46,869 nt of DNA from Bacteroidia bacterium. Its GTDB lineage: Bacteria > Bacteroidota > Bacteroidia > Bacteroidales > GWF2-35-48. The notes under the pieces were generated by a model. It ran no database searches and was not told the DNA's origin. It worked only from the letters and a program-made list of their open reading frames with translations. The DNA lies in NCBI GenBank assembly GCA_016212695.1, contig JACREX010000140.1, forward strand, positions 1 to 46,869, in the 5' to 3' direction. The position numbers and the translations under genes are program-made. Below are positions 23,809 to 31,908 of this stretch, piece after piece (position 1 is the first letter of the stretch; each line of letters begins with the position of its first letter).

Positions 23809-25540
23809 ACCTTACTATTTTTCCTGCAGCGCCCAGCCGTTTATCAAAAAATATTTTATACATATATAATCCCCTGCCTGCCTCAAATCCTTTGATTTCT
23901 ATTTCGCTGTTATTAGGGCCGGAACCGGAATATATGCATTTCCCGCAAAGGTCGTATATTTTAATATCGTAAGCATCAAACCGTTCTCCTGATATACAAA
24001 ATTTCACATGGTCAGTAAACGGATTCGGCATTGTTTTAACCTGCCATTTTGAAAAAGAAAATACAGGTTCGACTCCATAATGGGGATCTTTAAAAATAAC
24101 TAAGGTGTCGTACAAATAATCAATATGGTTATGAACCGCCGTATCATTGGTTATATTTATATAATGTATAGACGACATGTTTAGCCCCGGAATTTCGATA
24201 TATACTTTATAATTTCCATTGGCAATGTCGGGAATAATATAATCGCCGTTGCTGCTCACATCCGCATGGGCGCGTGTGGCGCCACCGGAATTTTCTTCGA
24301 GAATGACTTTTATTTTATCGGCATTCACGGCAACCGACTTTCCGGCAGAATACGGGATCACTTTGCCGGATATTTGGCCTGACCCCGGTGTCTGAAGCGA
24401 ATCGTTCCGCAAGTTGATATTTATAAGTGAATCTGAAAACAGGAATATATTGGCGGCATCCTGCCAGTGTATCTCGTCTCCATAATAAGTTGGGACAAGA
24501 TGCGGATACTGCAACGTATTAGGGTCGGCATAAATCAGAAAATTGGAATACGGCATATCTGAAAAACGAAAATAACCGCCGGTATTAATCAGTGTTGTTT
24601 CATAAAAATCGAAAAGATGATTGTAAGAATCTTTCAGGATCATGCTGACGGTTCCAGTATTAATAGGAGTTATTCCATCTGTGGAGAATACCCTTCCGGA
24701 TAAGTTAAATATCGGGAAAATCCCGGAAATGTATTCAATGGATTTCAGATTATTGTATTTATCGCATGAGGCTTTGGCAACCGGAAACCCAACATCTTTG
24801 GCCCAGAAATAATAATTATTCACTGTATCAATACCGAAAGGAATACAGGCATATGTGGTTCCCATAAATTTTATTTCAATAGAATCTGCCGTGATCACAT
24901 ATTCATGAACCCGGATCACGCTGAATGTATCATATGGAGTATAGATAGTGCCAAAAGCATCAACTGTGAAAGTTTTTGTTATGCGGAATACAAAAAGGGT
25001 ATCATCAATATCATATGGATTCAGATTTTGAAAATAGGTCCAGCGTGAAAAATTTGAATAGGTGGAATCGTAAGAAAAGGGTGTTTTCATCAGCATTTCA
25101 GTCGGGCTTTCAAGAACGGGCGTGTTATTATACAACTTATCATTGCGAAAACCGATTATCTGCAATCCGGCGCTGTCTGATTTTAAATAGGTGTATCCTT
25201 TAAAGCTTGCATAAAGAGGAAGCCCGCCCGTGAGACAGCCATACAATCCGGCATATCCGAACAGGTAAATATTAGCTTGGGAGAAGGTGGAATAATAGGG
25301 AAGATACGGATGATTGGCAGAATAGGCAGCAAATTTTATTCCATGGTTCTGCAGTCCTTGAAAATTCCAGTTCTGAGCAGTTGCAGAGGGCGAACCGATA
25401 TTTACGGATGTGGTAGTGTCCATACTGATGATGAATCCCTTTCCCGATGACGGTAAATCAGCCCCGGTTATGGTAACCTGCGATCTGAGTGTTGCCGCCA
25501 ACATAAAGCAGGCGATTACGGTTAAATACAGATGTTTCAT
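23804..25540 (-). CDS. Secreted T9SS type A sorting-domain protein
   Basis: The 578-residue protein has a signal peptide (ends about TLRSQ), an N-terminal beta-rich region (about 20-270; LPSSGKGFIISMDTTTSVNIGSP), two carboxypeptidase-regulatory-like domains (about 280-375 and 390-460; ISGKVIPYSAG, SSNGDYIIPDIANGNYKVYIE) and a C-terminal type A sorting domain (about 500-578; MPNPFTDHVKFC, IKIYDLCGKCIYSG, GLYMYKIFF). It would be exported across the inner membrane by Sec and the outer membrane by T9SS, with the end domain removed or attached to surface lipid. No catalytic site was recognised. It lies 19 bp downstream of the TPR kinase gene on the same strand, so they probably form an operon. Confidence 0.88.
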   Translation of the reverse strand: MKHLYLTVIACFMLAATLRSQVTITGADLPSSGKGFIISMDTTTSVNIGSPSATAQNWNFQGLQNHGIKFAAYSANHPYLPYYSTFSQANIYLFGYAGLYGCLTGGLPLYASFKGYTYLKSDSAGLQIIGFRNDKLYNNTPVLESPTEMLMKTPFSYDSTYSNFSRWTYFQNLNPYDIDDTLFVFRITKTFTVDAFGTIYTPYDTFSVIRVHEYVITADSIEIKFMGTTYACIPFGIDTVNNYYFWAKDVGFPVAKASCDKYNNLKSIEYISGIFPIFNLSGRVFSTDGITPINTGTVSMILKDSYNHLFDFYETTLINTGGYFRFSDMPYSNFLIYADPNTLQYPHLVPTYYGDEIHWQDAANIFLFSDSLININLRNDSLQTPGSGQISGKVIPYSAGKSVAVNADKIKVILEENSGGATRAHADVSSNGDYIIPDIANGNYKVYIEIPGLNMSSIHYINITNDTAVHNHIDYLYDTLVIFKDPHYGVEPVFSFSKWQVKTMPNPFTDHVKFCISGERFDAYDIKIYDLCGKCIYSGSGPNNSEIEIKGFEAGRGLYMYKIFFDKRLGAAGKIVRY

Positions 25541-25559
25541 AACTTTATTTTTTATATCG

Positions 25560-27638
25560 TTAATTTTTTAAACTCTTGCCATTGCAGGGAACGGATATTT
25601 CCACAGTTACGCCCTGACCTGGTTTACTTGTAAATTTACAGGCGCCCCCGATGGAATTTATCCGTTGAATAATGTTCGATAATCCAAGTCCTTTATCCAC
25701 CTGTTTCATGGTTGCTTCCACATCAAACCCGATGCCGTTGTCGGTATATTTAATGCAAAATTTATCGTGCGTTCCGGAGAAATCAATGGTTATTGAATTT
25801 GCTCTTGCATGTCTCAGCGTGTTATTGATGAGTTCGAGTATCACACGGTAAATGATGATCTGTGTTGTTTTGTTCGAAATAACCGGTGCATCATTATTAT
25901 TTATAATAATATTGATGATTCCGGTGTAAGAAATTTTATCGGAAAATAATTTCACCGCTTCAATCAGTCCGTAATCTTCCAGTATCGTGGGCATAAGGTT
26001 GTTTGCAAGCAGGCGAGTGCTGCCGATGGCTTCGTCAATAAGTTCCGAAGTATATTTTACAAGCTCCGCATCGTTGCTATTTCTGTCAATGGAAAGTTCG
26101 TTCACATAAAGTTTGATGCTCGAAAGCAAGGGCCCCAGCCCGTCGTGCAGGTCTTTGGCAAAACGCTTGCGTTCGTTCTCTTCGGTTTCAATTATTTTTG
26201 CCAGCATTTTCCGTTCCGATTCGAGAACCATACGGTCTGTTTTCTGCTGCATCAGCAATTGCCTGTTGTGTTGTTTTTGACGGTAAGAGTTGAATCGTTC
26301 CCATGCTACAATAATGATACATGCAAAGATACCGAGAAGCCAGTAGATCAGGTATTGCTTTTGTTTTACCTGCAATCCCTGCAATTCTTTTTCTTTCCGG
26401 AGCAGTTGTATTTCCTGTTCTTTTCGGGCCACTTCGTATTTTACCTGCATATCTGCAATTTGTTTGTAAGCCGATTGATTCAGTATGCTGTCATTAAGCG
26501 CTGCATACATATTAAAATATTCAAAGGCCTGCCGGAATTTTTTTTCACCGGAATATAATTCGGCAAGTTTGCGGTAAACATTTCGGACCAGATCCCTGAA
26601 TCCTGCATTTTTTGCTATTTCTATGGCCTGCCGGTAGAATTTAAGGGCCGATTCAAAATTGCCTTTTTCTTTATTAATATTTCCGATATTAATATACGCT
26701 ACGGTTAATCCTTTATCGTCTTTAATCGTGTTATAGATATCCATGGTTTTTAAATAACACTCCAGCGATTTGTCGTATTGTCCTTTTTTATGAAAGATAT
26801 CCCCGATATTATTCAGAGCAAAAGCGACCCCGTTTTTAAAATCAATTTTCTGGGCAATGGCATACGATTCGTTAAAACATTCCAGCGCTTTTTCCTGGTT
26901 TCCGGTATTGCTGTAAGTAACGCCGATATTGATAAGGCACGAAGCGATCCCTTTTTTATCGTCAAGTTCTCTCCGTATTTCGAGTGATTTATTGTATTGT
27001 TCTAATGATTTTACATAGTTCTTTTGTTCATCGTAAATGGAGCCGATATTATTATATACATATGCAATTCCTTTTTTGTCGCCCAGTTTTTGACGGATAT
27101 TCAATGCCTGTATATAGTAATCCAGCGCCTGCGGGTAAATTCCCATATTATAATAAATGATCCCGATATTGCCCAGCAGGCTTGCAATCCGTTTTTCATC
27201 TTTAACCGCGCGTGCATAAAAAAGCGAAGATTTAAAATATTCCAGCGCCCGCGAATAATTGCTCTGCGCAAAAAAGAAATTGCCGATATTTGCCAGCGTG
27301 ATGGAAAGTTTATCGTAGCATTTTATTTCTTCAAATACCGCAACGGCTTCCATGTAATGTTCAAGGGCTTTGTTGTATTCTCTTTTTTCATTCAATGCCA
27401 GGCCCAGGTTGTTCAGTGACGAGGCAATGCCTTTTTTATAATCTGATTTACGGGCAATGGATAGGGCGCCCTCTATATAATATTTTGCGCTGTCTGCATT
27501 TTCCTGCAATATTTTTGAAAAATTTTCATTCATCCGGTTTACTAAGGCCGTGTCGCTTACGCTACTGCTTTCTGCGAACATAACAGAACAAAAAATCAGG
27601 GGAGAAAAAAACAAAATGATAAAAATTTTAAGATACAT
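25560..27638 (-). CDS. TPR-containing HisKA_3 sensor histidine kinase
   Basis: The 692-residue protein has a signal peptide and about nine periplasmic tetratricopeptide repeats (about 50-380), for example GIASSLNNLGLALNEKREYN and ALDYYIQALNIRQKLGDKKG. A coiled coil follows (about 390-430). One transmembrane helix lies at about 435-455 (YLIYWLLGIFACIIIVAW), then a second coiled coil. The HisKA_3 dimerisation domain has phosphoacceptor His about 498 in KDLHDGLGPLLSSIK. The HATPase domain has LELINNTLRHARA (N-box), YTDNGIGFD and GLGLSNI boxes. It would phosphorylate a NarL-type regulator, most likely the one at 22042-22698. The TPR sensor ligand is unknown. Confidence 0.93.
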   Translation of the reverse strand: MYLKIFIILFFSPLIFCSVMFAESSSVSDTALVNRMNENFSKILQENADSAKYYIEGALSIARKSDYKKGIASSLNNLGLALNEKREYNKALEHYMEAVAVFEEIKCYDKLSITLANIGNFFFAQSNYSRALEYFKSSLFYARAVKDEKRIASLLGNIGIIYYNMGIYPQALDYYIQALNIRQKLGDKKGIAYVYNNIGSIYDEQKNYVKSLEQYNKSLEIRRELDDKKGIASCLINIGVTYSNTGNQEKALECFNESYAIAQKIDFKNGVAFALNNIGDIFHKKGQYDKSLECYLKTMDIYNTIKDDKGLTVAYINIGNINKEKGNFESALKFYRQAIEIAKNAGFRDLVRNVYRKLAELYSGEKKFRQAFEYFNMYAALNDSILNQSAYKQIADMQVKYEVARKEQEIQLLRKEKELQGLQVKQKQYLIYWLLGIFACIIIVAWERFNSYRQKQHNRQLLMQQKTDRMVLESERKMLAKIIETEENERKRFAKDLHDGLGPLLSSIKLYVNELSIDRNSNDAELVKYTSELIDEAIGSTRLLANNLMPTILEDYGLIEAVKLFSDKISYTGIINIIINNNDAPVISNKTTQIIIYRVILELINNTLRHARANSITIDFSGTHDKFCIKYTDNGIGFDVEATMKQVDKGLGLSNIIQRINSIGGACKFTSKPGQGVTVEISVPCNGKSLKN

Positions 27639-27733
27639 TATTGACTTGCGTTAATTCCGGGTATAAAGATAAGCGATATCTTTCAGAAAAAATACCGGTT
27701 TCATACCCGTAAAAATACCCGTTTTAAAACAAG

Positions 27734-27900
27734 GCTTCTGTAATCGAAAGCAACAGCGAAAAGGAATTCAATTATAAGTTTATAATTTACGATCTGGTTG
27801 GAAAAGTAGTAAATGAATACAAGGGAAGATCAGACGGGGTTATTCCCATCAACCGGAAGCGGAAAAATCATTATTGCATCGCACTACAGGTTTGGAATTT
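27734..27900 (+). pseudogene. Remnant of a T9SS type A sorting domain, frameshifted
   Basis: The plus strand reads NSEKEFNYKFIIYDLVGKVV, then NEYKGRSDGVIPINR, the middle of a type A sorting domain. The frame then shifts (GSGKIII in the next frame) and the expected end of the domain is lost. No start codon or body lies upstream. The rest of the 342-bp spacer 27639-27980 shows a TATCTTTA promoter-like box near 27672 on the minus strand and otherwise nothing I can name. Confidence 0.55.
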
Positions 27901-27980
27901 GAGGCTTGGACATTTCGGCTTCGCTCAATGTAAAACTTGGAACTTAAAAAAATGTGAAGAGTATTTTATATCATTAAATT

Positions 27981-28790
27981 TTAAAGCGCCTGTATCAATT
28001 CTTTTATTAATAGCGTCATTTTTTTCTCTGCTGCTGCTGCAACTTTCTGAACCTCTTCGTGCGACACAACCACAATTTTTCCGGGCACTCCAAGATCAGT
28101 AATGATTGAAATGGCAAAAACCGGGATATCCATATGGTGCGCTACGATCACTTCCGGAGCCGTTGACATGCCCACGGCATCGCTGCCAATGATCCTGAAA
28201 TATTTGTATTCCGAGGGTGTTTCAAAAGTGGGGCCGGTGGTTGCGCAGTAAACGCCCTGCTGAACTTTTATACCGAGCCGGGATGCAATTTCAAGAGCCA
28301 GCCTGATGAGGTTTTTATCATAAGCCTTGCTCATATCAGGGAAACGCGGGCCCAGCTCCGGAATATTTTTCCCGATAAGCGGGTTGGTAATCAGGTTCAG
28401 ATGGTCGTTGATGATCATCAGGTCGCCGATCTCGAAATCCGGGTTCACGCCGCCGCTGGCATTGGAAACAAACAAATGTTTTATACCTAAAAATTTCATG
28501 ACCCTTACCGGGAATGTTACCTGCTGTATCGTATAGCCTTCGTAGAAATGAAACCTTCCCTGCATGGCAACCACATTTTTTCCGCCGAGAATACCAAAGA
28601 TGAGTCGTCCGTAATGGCCCTCCACCGTTGAGACCGGAAAATTCGGAATAGTGTCGTAACTCAGGCTATGTTTGATGACGATTTCATTCACAAGCCCGCC
28701 TAAGCCTGTTCCCAGGATTAACCCCACCTTCGGGTTAAACTTCGTTTTATCTTGAATAAAAGTCGCTGTGTTTTTTATTTGTTCTAACAT
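27981..28790 (-). CDS. punA: Purine-nucleoside phosphorylase (trimeric type)
   Basis: The enzyme splits inosine, guanosine and related nucleosides with phosphate to free base and ribose-1-phosphate for salvage. The 269-residue length is typical of the trimeric class. Seen in order: LILGTGLGGLV phosphate loop (about 24-34), VEGHYGRL (about 56-63), AMQGRFHFYEGY (about 74-85), SNASGGVNPDFEIGDLM (about 110-126), TTGPTFETPSEYKYF (about 188-202) with the base-binding glutamate, and DAVGMSTAPEVIVAHH (about 208-223). The start lies inside the end of lpxK (44-bp overlap), so translation may be coupled. Confidence 0.95.
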   Translation of the reverse strand: MLEQIKNTATFIQDKTKFNPKVGLILGTGLGGLVNEIVIKHSLSYDTIPNFPVSTVEGHYGRLIFGILGGKNVVAMQGRFHFYEGYTIQQVTFPVRVMKFLGIKHLFVSNASGGVNPDFEIGDLMIINDHLNLITNPLIGKNIPELGPRFPDMSKAYDKNLIRLALEIASRLGIKVQQGVYCATTGPTFETPSEYKYFRIIGSDAVGMSTAPEVIVAHHMDIPVFAISIITDLGVPGKIVVVSHEEVQKVAAAAEKKMTLLIKELIQAL

Positions 28791-29844
28791 AGTTTAAAAT
28801 TTGTTTATTAAACGTATCGCTATCTTTATATAAAAATTCTGTTTCAATAGGTATATAATAAAGATTGTTTTTAAGGATACCTTGCCTACCGGCAGGCAGG
28901 TCGTTAATGTCTTCAAAATCCATGATCCGCATGGCGTCTTTTTCTGTTGTTATTATAATCTTGTTTTCCGGATGTATGCCGGTATAGCGCTGAACGATCA
29001 GATCAAGGTCTTTTTTATGAAATGTGTAATGATCGGGAAAACTGATATGCTGTATATTTTTTGTAAATGTTTTAAGATGGTTGAGTAAAGGCGCCGGATT
29101 TGCTATTCCTGTTACTAATAATATGGTTTTGCCTGTTAAGTCAATTTTAATATTTTTATCATAAACAAAAGATGCTTCGCAGTATTTTATGGTTGTAAAA
29201 TAGAGCGATTGATAGGGGAACAGGTGAAGATCCTTTTCAATGATCCTCTTCTCGATCGGTTTCATGTCTCTCGGGCATTTTGTGACCAAGATAATACCGG
29301 CGCGTTTCATCTGGTGCGGATTCTCGCGAAGCCCGCCGTAGGGCAGCATGAAATCTTTCGAAATAGGCCGGTTATAATCAATAAGAAGGACAGAAACACC
29401 CGGAGAAACATGCCGGTGCTGGTATGCATCGTCAAGGATAATAACATTGATATTGCTGTGTGTCCGCATTAAATTTACAATTCCCTTCACCCTGCTCTCG
29501 CAGACCGAAACAATTACTTCGGGAAATTTTTGCTTGATCTGTTTGGGTTCATCGCCGATTTCGGTTGTTTTCGATTCTGAGGTTGATACGATGTATCCGT
29601 GGGTTTTACGCTTGTATCCCCTGCTTAATGTTGCAATGGTAAATTCTTTTTTCATCAGGGAGATCAGGTATTCGGTGGTGGGGGTTTTCCCTGTGCCGCC
29701 TACAGTTATATTCCCAACAGAAATTACAGGAACATCAAATTCTCTCGACGACAGTATTTTCAGGTCGAACAACTTGTTCCGCACATAAACAATAAAACCA
29801 TAAATAATAGACAAAGGCAGTAATAGTATGCTTTTTCTTTCCAT
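28747..29844 (-). CDS. lpxK: Tetraacyldisaccharide 4'-kinase
   Basis: LpxK phosphorylates the 4' position of the lipid A disaccharide precursor at the inner membrane. The 365-residue protein has an N-terminal membrane-associated helix (SILLLPLSIIYGFIVYVRNKLFD), Walker A at about 44-55 (GNITVGGTGKTP), DEPKQI, the second motif LDDAYQHRHV (about 137-146) and LVTKCPRD. Length is close to that of Bacteroidota LpxK. An unusual feature is the heptapeptide LPAGRQG near residue 314, encoded by a palindromic DNA repeat (28879-28902) that also occurs in non-coding DNA at 46836-46859. The insertion lies near the C-terminus, away from the kinase motifs. The gene overlaps punA by 44 bp at its 3' end. Confidence 0.95.
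   Translation of the reverse strand: MERKSILLLPLSIIYGFIVYVRNKLFDLKILSSREFDVPVISVGNITVGGTGKTPTTEYLISLMKKEFTIATLSRGYKRKTHGYIVSTSESKTTEIGDEPKQIKQKFPEVIVSVCESRVKGIVNLMRTHSNINVIILDDAYQHRHVSPGVSVLLIDYNRPISKDFMLPYGGLRENPHQMKRAGIILVTKCPRDMKPIEKRIIEKDLHLFPYQSLYFTTIKYCEASFVYDKNIKIDLTGKTILLVTGIANPAPLLNHLKTFTKNIQHISFPDHYTFHKKDLDLIVQRYTGIHPENKIIITTEKDAMRIMDFEDINDLPAGRQGILKNNLYYIPIETEFLYKDSDTFNKQILNYVRTNKKHSDFYSR
28879..28902 (-). repeat. Palindromic repeat element inserted in frame in lpxK
   Basis: Read on the minus strand the element encodes DLPAGRQG. Its 24 bases are identical to 46836-46859 on the plus strand, outside any gene. The central TGCCTGCCGGTAGGCA is nearly palindromic. Confidence 0.9.
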
Positions 29845-30037
29845 TTAGTTTTATTGTAATGCCTGTTAATAACTTGTTGAAAAAGTTTGTAAATATATGG
29901 GAAATAATTAAATAAACAATAAAAATCTCATGGACGGAACATATTGTGATAACTATCAGAGAAATATACTGAAAACGGGTACAATTTTAACTTTTTTCAA
30001 TATGGCTTGATAAGTTGGCGGGTTTATTAATAAGGAA

Positions 30038-30352
30038 TCAATCGAATAATTCCAATCCAAGGATTCCCAGTATAATTAAGGTAATAGAAGCAAGTTTCAT
30101 AAGCGATACAGGTTCTTTAAACCAGACAATTCCAATGATGGCAATTAAAGCAGTACCTGCGCTTGCCCATATGGCATAAGCTATACTGACCTGTAATTTT
30201 TTTAATACAAAAACAAGGGCTACCAATGCCAGTCCGTAAAATACAAACACCAGGATTGAGGGAACAAGTTTTGTAAAACCTTCTGCGAATTTCATACATA
30301 TGGTACCCAATACTTCAAATATTATCCCCAAAGCTAAAATTAACCAATACAT
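30038..30352 (-). CDS. Small multidrug resistance (SMR) efflux protein
   Basis: The 104-residue, four-helix inner-membrane protein of the EmrE/Sug family works as a dual-topology dimer exchanging cationic compounds for protons. The essential membrane glutamate is at residue 13 (LGIIFEVLGTICMKF). Other matches are FAEGFTKLVPSILVFVFYGL, the family segment VSIAYAIWASAGTALIAIIG (about 55-74) and WFKEPVSLMKLASITLIILG. Substrate (quaternary ammonium, guanidinium or polyamine) cannot be told from sequence. It appears to be a single-gene unit, divergent from the 30498 gene. The 193-bp spacer before lpxK (29845-30037) shows no feature. Confidence 0.92.
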   Translation of the reverse strand: MYWLILALGIIFEVLGTICMKFAEGFTKLVPSILVFVFYGLALVALVFVLKKLQVSIAYAIWASAGTALIAIIGIVWFKEPVSLMKLASITLIILGILGLELFD

Positions 30353-30373
30353 AAATATATCTTAAAAAAACCT

Positions 30374-30381
30374 CAAAAATA
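30374..30381 (-). promoter_or_regulatory. Candidate -7 promoter box for the SMR gene
   Basis: TATTTTTG on the minus strand matches TAnnTTTG and lies 22 bases before the start codon, with a TTG 23 bases upstream of it. Confidence 0.4.
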
Positions 30382-30469
30382 GTAACGCATTTAGATTTAT
30401 CATACAATATTTGATAAAATTGTGTGTTAATAAAACTTTGATTACGGCATATTTTTTGACAAAACTTAG

Positions 30470-30477
30470 TATATTTG
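30470..30477 (+). promoter_or_regulatory. Candidate -7 promoter box for the 30498 gene
   Basis: TATATTTG matches TAnnTTTG and ends 20 bases before the ATG. A TTTG lies 11 bases upstream, closer than the usual -33 spacing. Confidence 0.4.
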
Positions 30478-30497
30478 AATTGTAAAAACAACAAAAT

Positions 30498-30941
30498 ATG
30501 AGTGCAAATAATCAGTCATTCAGCGAAGACCTTGACCGGCTTATAAATCTTTTTAAAAGATTAAAGGATAAATTAATGAACGAAAACCGCTATAATATAG
30601 ACAAGTCTTTTATTCAGAACATAGACCTGATGATCCAAAATTATGAAATGATCAAAGGAAATATGCCTCCTGAAGTGCTTAATTCAATGGGCGAGCCGAT
30701 TCATAAACTTATGTTGCAGTTACTCGATCAAATGAATATGGAATATGGCGATATTATTGAAAAGCATGACACAATGTCTGAGACGCCGGTTCTGAAAATA
30801 GACAGCCCGATGGAAGAAATACGGTTAATAGACGACATGCTTAAAAGAGGTCAGTTGGCTCCGGCAGAAATTGATAAATTGCTCGACAGAAGGGCAGACC
30901 TGATGACTAAAGAACTTCAGAAAACTGATAAGTCCATATAA
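30498..30941 (+). CDS. Conserved-looking soluble helical protein of unknown function
   Basis: The 147-residue cytoplasmic protein is almost all alpha-helical, with no signal peptide or membrane segment. Phrases are FSEDLDRLINLFKRLKDKLM, FIQNIDLMIQNYEMIKGNMP and IRLIDDMLKRGQLAPAEIDKLL. I recognise no domain. It lies nine bases upstream of dapD on the same strand and has a promoter-like TATATTTG just upstream, so it is probably the first gene of a transcript with dapD. Whether that is functional coupling or mere adjacency is unknown. Confidence 0.7.
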   Translation: MSANNQSFSEDLDRLINLFKRLKDKLMNENRYNIDKSFIQNIDLMIQNYEMIKGNMPPEVLNSMGEPIHKLMLQLLDQMNMEYGDIIEKHDTMSETPVLKIDSPMEEIRLIDDMLKRGQLAPAEIDKLLDRRADLMTKELQKTDKSI

Positions 30942-30950
30942 TTTACATTT

Positions 30951-31772
30951 ATGATTTCAGAGGATGTCCGGCAGATTATTGAGAATGCGTGGGATGACCG
31001 TTCGCTGTTGGAAAATGATATTGTTCAGGAAGCAATACGGGGCGTTGTGGACTTGCTCGACAAAGGGAAAATCAGGGTGGCAGAACCGGCTGGCGGGATA
31101 TGGCAGGTGAATGAATGGATAAAGAAGGCAGTTGTACTTTATTTTCCGATTCAGAAAATGGAGCGCATTGAACTGGGCCCTTTTGAATTTCACGATAAAA
31201 TAAAACTGAAAAAAGACTATCATAAATTAGGCGTCCGCGTTGTTCCTCATGCTATTGCCCGGTATGGCTCCTTCCTCGCAAAAGGAGTGATCATGATGCC
31301 TTCGTATGTTAATATCGGCGCATATGTGGATGAAAATACCATGGTTGATACCTGGGCTACCGTGGGGTCGTGTGCGCAGATTGGCAGGAATGTACACCTG
31401 AGCGGCGGTGTTGGAATCGGCGGAGTTCTGGAGCCAGTGCAGGCTGCTCCTGTTATTATTGAAGAAGGTTGTTTCATCGGTTCGCGGTGCATTGTTGTAG
31501 AAGGAGTGAGAATAGAAAAAGAATCGGTTCTCGGTGCAAATGTGGTGATCACAAATTCTACAAAAATTATTGATGTCACAGGGGCAAATCCCGTTGAATA
31601 TAAAGGATACATTCCTCCCAGGTCTGTGGTGATACCCGGCTCGTATGCCAAAAAATTTCCCGCAGGCGAATTTAATGTTTCATGCGCGCTGATCATTGGC
31701 AAAAGAAAAGAATCCACTAACCTGAAAACTTCGCTGAATGATGCGCTCCGGGAATTTAATGTAGCTGTTTAA
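30951..31772 (+). CDS. dapD: 2,3,4,5-tetrahydropyridine-2,6-dicarboxylate N-succinyltransferase
   Basis: DapD succinylates tetrahydrodipicolinate in the succinylase branch of lysine and meso-DAP synthesis. The 273-residue length is standard. An N-terminal helical domain (1-100) precedes a left-handed parallel beta-helix of hexapeptide repeats (about 105-235), with YGSFLAKGVIMMPSYVNIGA, TMVDTWATVGSCAQIGRNVH, LSGGVGIGGVLEPVQAAPV and EEGCFIGSRCIVVEGVRIE. The family signature with VVVEG-like residues and VIPGSY are present. With dapF and mpl in the same window it supplies DAP for peptidoglycan. Confidence 0.97.
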   Translation: MISEDVRQIIENAWDDRSLLENDIVQEAIRGVVDLLDKGKIRVAEPAGGIWQVNEWIKKAVVLYFPIQKMERIELGPFEFHDKIKLKKDYHKLGVRVVPHAIARYGSFLAKGVIMMPSYVNIGAYVDENTMVDTWATVGSCAQIGRNVHLSGGVGIGGVLEPVQAAPVIIEEGCFIGSRCIVVEGVRIEKESVLGANVVITNSTKIIDVTGANPVEYKGYIPPRSVVIPGSYAKKFPAGEFNVSCALIIGKRKESTNLKTSLNDALREFNVAV

Positions 31773-31778
31773 CAAAAG

Positions 31779-31891
31779 AAAGTTTAAAGTTTATAGTTTA
31801 TAGTTTGAAGTGTTAGAAGTTAGACAACGATTAACGATTAACAATTAACAATTAACAATTAACAATTAACAATTAACAATTAACGGTTAAC
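31779..31891. repeat. Two heptamer tandem arrays in the dapD-glycosyltransferase spacer
   Basis: The first array is AAAGTTT, AAAGTTT, ATAGTTT, ATAGTTT (31779-31806). The second is nine units: GATTAAC twice, AATTAAC six times, GGTTAAC once (31829-31891). Both keep a strict 7-bp period with different unit sequences. The second array ends 17 bases before the glycosyltransferase start, so changes in unit number would move its upstream signals. Confidence 0.9.
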
Positions 31892-31908
31892 GAATAAACG
31901 ACTCCTAA

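Noticed and set aside
27899-28102. Plus-strand reading frame at the end of punA
   Set aside because: It is antisense to punA for half its length and the first part follows a frameshifted sorting-domain remnant.
31829-31891. CRISPR-like array
   Set aside because: The units are 7 bp with no spacers, so this is a simple tandem repeat and no cas gene is nearby.
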